Notes under the pieces: generated by a model
What the model saw: the letters and a program-made list of their open reading frames with translations, nothing else
Databases searched by the model: none
Told to the model about the DNA's origin: nothing
Shown here: in pieces, positions 5,643 through 6,189 of the stretch
How the letters are laid out: each line of letters begins with the position of its first letter
How positions within the stretch are numbered: the first letter of the stretch is position 1
Position numbers and translations under genes: made by a program
Origin: Alphaproteobacteria bacterium UBA7371
GTDB lineage: Bacteria; Pseudomonadota; Alphaproteobacteria; UBA8317
Assembly (NCBI GenBank): GCA_002469865.1
Contig: DKOD01000029.1
Location: forward strand, 16,867-23,055
Direction of reading: 5' to 3'
Length of the DNA stretch: 6,189 bases

Positions 5643-5842
5643 ATATGGTCAGACGGAGGTAATGCTGACATAGCAAAAGAAAATACGGCTCATGAAAAAA
5701 AATGGTGCAAATTATTTTTACGTCGGAAATTGGCATCATTTTTCTCAAGCACGGATGTCTCAGCACCGAACATCAAAACATGGTCAATAACGGCTTCCAC
5801 CCTAGCTAATAGAGATCGGATGTTACACCAAAAGGGGCTTTC
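5643..5842. other. A/T-rich gap between cupin and micro-ORF
   Basis: About 200 bases that should hold the promoters of the cupin (-) and of the micro-ORF/lipoprotein pair (+). No convincing -35/-10 pair was found on either strand. TCATG followed by eight A and TGGTG at 5690-5707 resembles the micro-ORF start at 5841 (TCATG, seven A, TGGTT). It opens a 32-codon frame (5692-5790) with no ribosome site, so it is not called as a gene. GGAGG at 5656-5660 is followed by an ATG that stops after three codons. Confidence 0.4.
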
Positions 5843-5938
5843 ATGAAAAAAATGGTTGTTATCATGGGTATGATTGCTGCGGCACGCTTCATTGTCAAAA
5901 AGAGCAAAAAAAAATGCTTGTCCAAGCGTTGTTCATGA
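5843..5938 (+). CDS. Possible micro-ORF (31 aa), hydrophobic then strongly basic, coupled to lipoprotein
   Basis: An ATG at 5843 follows AAGGGG (5832-5837) at five bases and opens 31 codons. The peptide starts with Met-rich hydrophobic sequence (MKKMVVIMGMIAAARFIV) and ends very basic, with eight Lys/Arg among its last 13 residues. No family is recognised. Its TGA overlaps the ATG of the lipoprotein as ATGA. It contains nine consecutive A (5906-5914), in frame as three Lys codons. Possible roles are a leader peptide controlling the lipoprotein, a small membrane-active peptide, or the 5' part of one longer gene reached by slippage on the A run. A homopolymer sequencing error cannot be excluded. 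Support comes from the coupling and a moderate ribosome site only. Confidence 0.42.
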   Translation: MKKMVVIMGMIAAARFIVKKSKKKCLSKRCS

Positions 5939-5949
5939 AAAACAACGCT
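5925..5949 (+). promoter_or_regulatory. Hairpin with the lipoprotein start codon in its loop, followed by a T run
   Basis: AGCGTTGTT (5925-5933) and AACAACGCT (5941-5949) are perfect 9-bp inverted arms around a seven-base loop, CATGAAA, which carries the micro-ORF stop and the lipoprotein ATG. GCTTTTT follows immediately (5949-5955, sharing the last base of the stem). It could work as a weak intrinsic terminator or attenuator, or as a structure controlling initiation. A competing small helix, GCTTG with CAAGC (5916-5920 and 5923-5927), has too short a loop to form unaided. Confidence 0.5.
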
Positions 5950-6096
5950 GCTTTTTCTGTCATCTTATTGGTTGGTCTTCTCTTGGTATCTGGTTGTGCG
6001 AACAACACCGATATGAGGGTAACTGAACCTGCTAATAATCAAAATGGAGGTTATGGTGGTGATGACGATGGTGGTGACGATGGTGGTGGCTATTAG
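5935..6096 (+). CDS. Small lipoprotein with Gly/Asp-rich tail (53 aa)
   Basis: A 53-residue predicted lipoprotein. It has a short basic start (MKNN), a hydrophobic core (AFSVILLVGLLL) and the lipobox V18-S19-G20-C21, so signal peptidase II should leave a 33-residue mature peptide acylated on C21. Residue +2 is Ala rather than Asp, which by the usual Lol rule suggests the outer membrane. The mature part is polar (ANNTDMRVTEPANNQN) and ends GGYGGDDDGGDDGGGY, a flexible acidic glycine-rich tail encoded by a short tandem repeat. ATG 5935 is preferred because it gives the signal-peptide N-terminus; ATG 5914 would add seven residues before it. There is no ribosome site of its own, and the ATG overlaps the stop of the micro-ORF. 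No named family is recognised. The Asp cluster might bind divalent cations, but this is a guess. Confidence 0.72.
   Translation: MKNNAAFSVILLVGLLLVSGCANNTDMRVTEPANNQNGGYGGDDDGGDDGGGY
6055..6090 (+). repeat. Short tandem repeat coding the Gly/Asp tail
   Basis: GGTGGTGATGACGAT, GGTGGTGACGAT and GGTGGTGGC follow each other in frame at 6055-6069, 6070-6081 and 6082-6090. This is a degenerate 12-15 bp unit giving GGDDD, GGDD, GGG. Such repeats can change copy number between strains without shifting the frame. Confidence 0.7.
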
Positions 6097-6133
6097 GGCC
6101 GTCGTCCTTTTGGGAGGTTGATCCACCAAGTTG

Positions 6134-6189
6134 TCAGAATTTTCCCGCCGAGTAAAAAAGCTGATGCAATACTTCTGCCGCGGTGAGCC
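6134..6189 (-). CDS. Possible 3' end of a gene entering from the right edge
   Basis: On the minus strand a frame open to the window edge ends at TGA (6134-6136) and would encode LTAAEVLHQLFYSAGKF, which looks like an amphipathic C-terminal helix. A second minus frame is also open from the edge and ends at 6093-6095. With so few codons neither can be confirmed. The spacing would fit the convergent gene packing seen elsewhere in this window. No family is recognised. Confidence 0.25.
   Translation of the reverse strand, partial: LTAAEVLHQLFYSAGKF

Noticed and set aside
5692..5790. 32-codon frame starting ATG-A8 upstream of the micro-ORF
   Set aside because: It has no ribosome site and a His/Gln/Ser-rich product unlike a signal or membrane segment. 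The similarity of its start to that of the micro-ORF is mainly an A run.
5457..5846. Plus-strand open frame of 129 codons opposite the cupin
   Set aside because: It is antisense to a cupin with all metal ligands intact, and its composition (many Cys, Trp, Arg) is that of a shadow.
6112..6189. Plus-strand gene starting after GGGAGG near the right edge
   Set aside because: The strong ribosome-like sequence has no ATG or GTG at suitable spacing. The nearest frames use TTG or stop before the edge, and ATG 6163 has no site.

Overview
The window looks like an ordinary chromosomal segment of a Gram-negative bacterium, most likely an alphaproteobacterium. This rests on recalled protein similarity (the ThiY-type binding protein, the short HIT protein with a QLHLH core, and the thiamine pyrophosphokinase all resemble alphaproteobacterial versions) and on an outer-membrane-type lipoprotein signal. 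It was not tested by a search. Genes are densely packed on both strands, with several overlapping stop codons. No rRNA, tRNA, CRISPR array, insertion sequence or phage gene was seen.

Positions 1-1346 (+) hold the end of an ABC transporter permease (ThiX type) and, overlapping by four bases, a periplasmic binding protein of the ThiY family. Together they would import a thiamin pyrimidine precursor or a related compound; the ATPase and the 5' part of the operon lie outside the window. Positions 1336-2511 (-) hold a convergent, tightly coupled three-gene unit: a previously unlisted 37-residue one-helix membrane peptide, a HIT-family protein and thiamine pyrophosphokinase (ThiN/TPK). The transporter and the kinase meet tail to tail with an 11-base overlap, so this half of the window is a thiamin salvage neighbourhood.

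Positions 2590-3980 hold a LysR-type regulator (-) and, divergently, a small MAPEG-family membrane protein (+). The 86 bases between them contain two short inverted repeats that could be operators. Positions 4060-5193 (+) encode a zinc-dependent alcohol dehydrogenase with all visible zinc ligands intact. It converges on a small metal-binding cupin (5190-5621, -), and the two genes share a TTAA that supplies both stop codons.

Positions 5622-6189 are more A/T-rich and less conventional. A possible 31-codon micro-ORF overlaps, by ATGA, the start of a 53-residue lipoprotein with a Gly/Asp-rich tail. The shared stop/start lies in the loop of a perfect 9-bp hairpin that is preceded by a run of nine A and followed by a short T run. 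This is the most unusual arrangement in the window. It could be translational coupling, attenuation or a -1 frameshift signal, all unproven. No stretch over 300 bases lacks a gene candidate.
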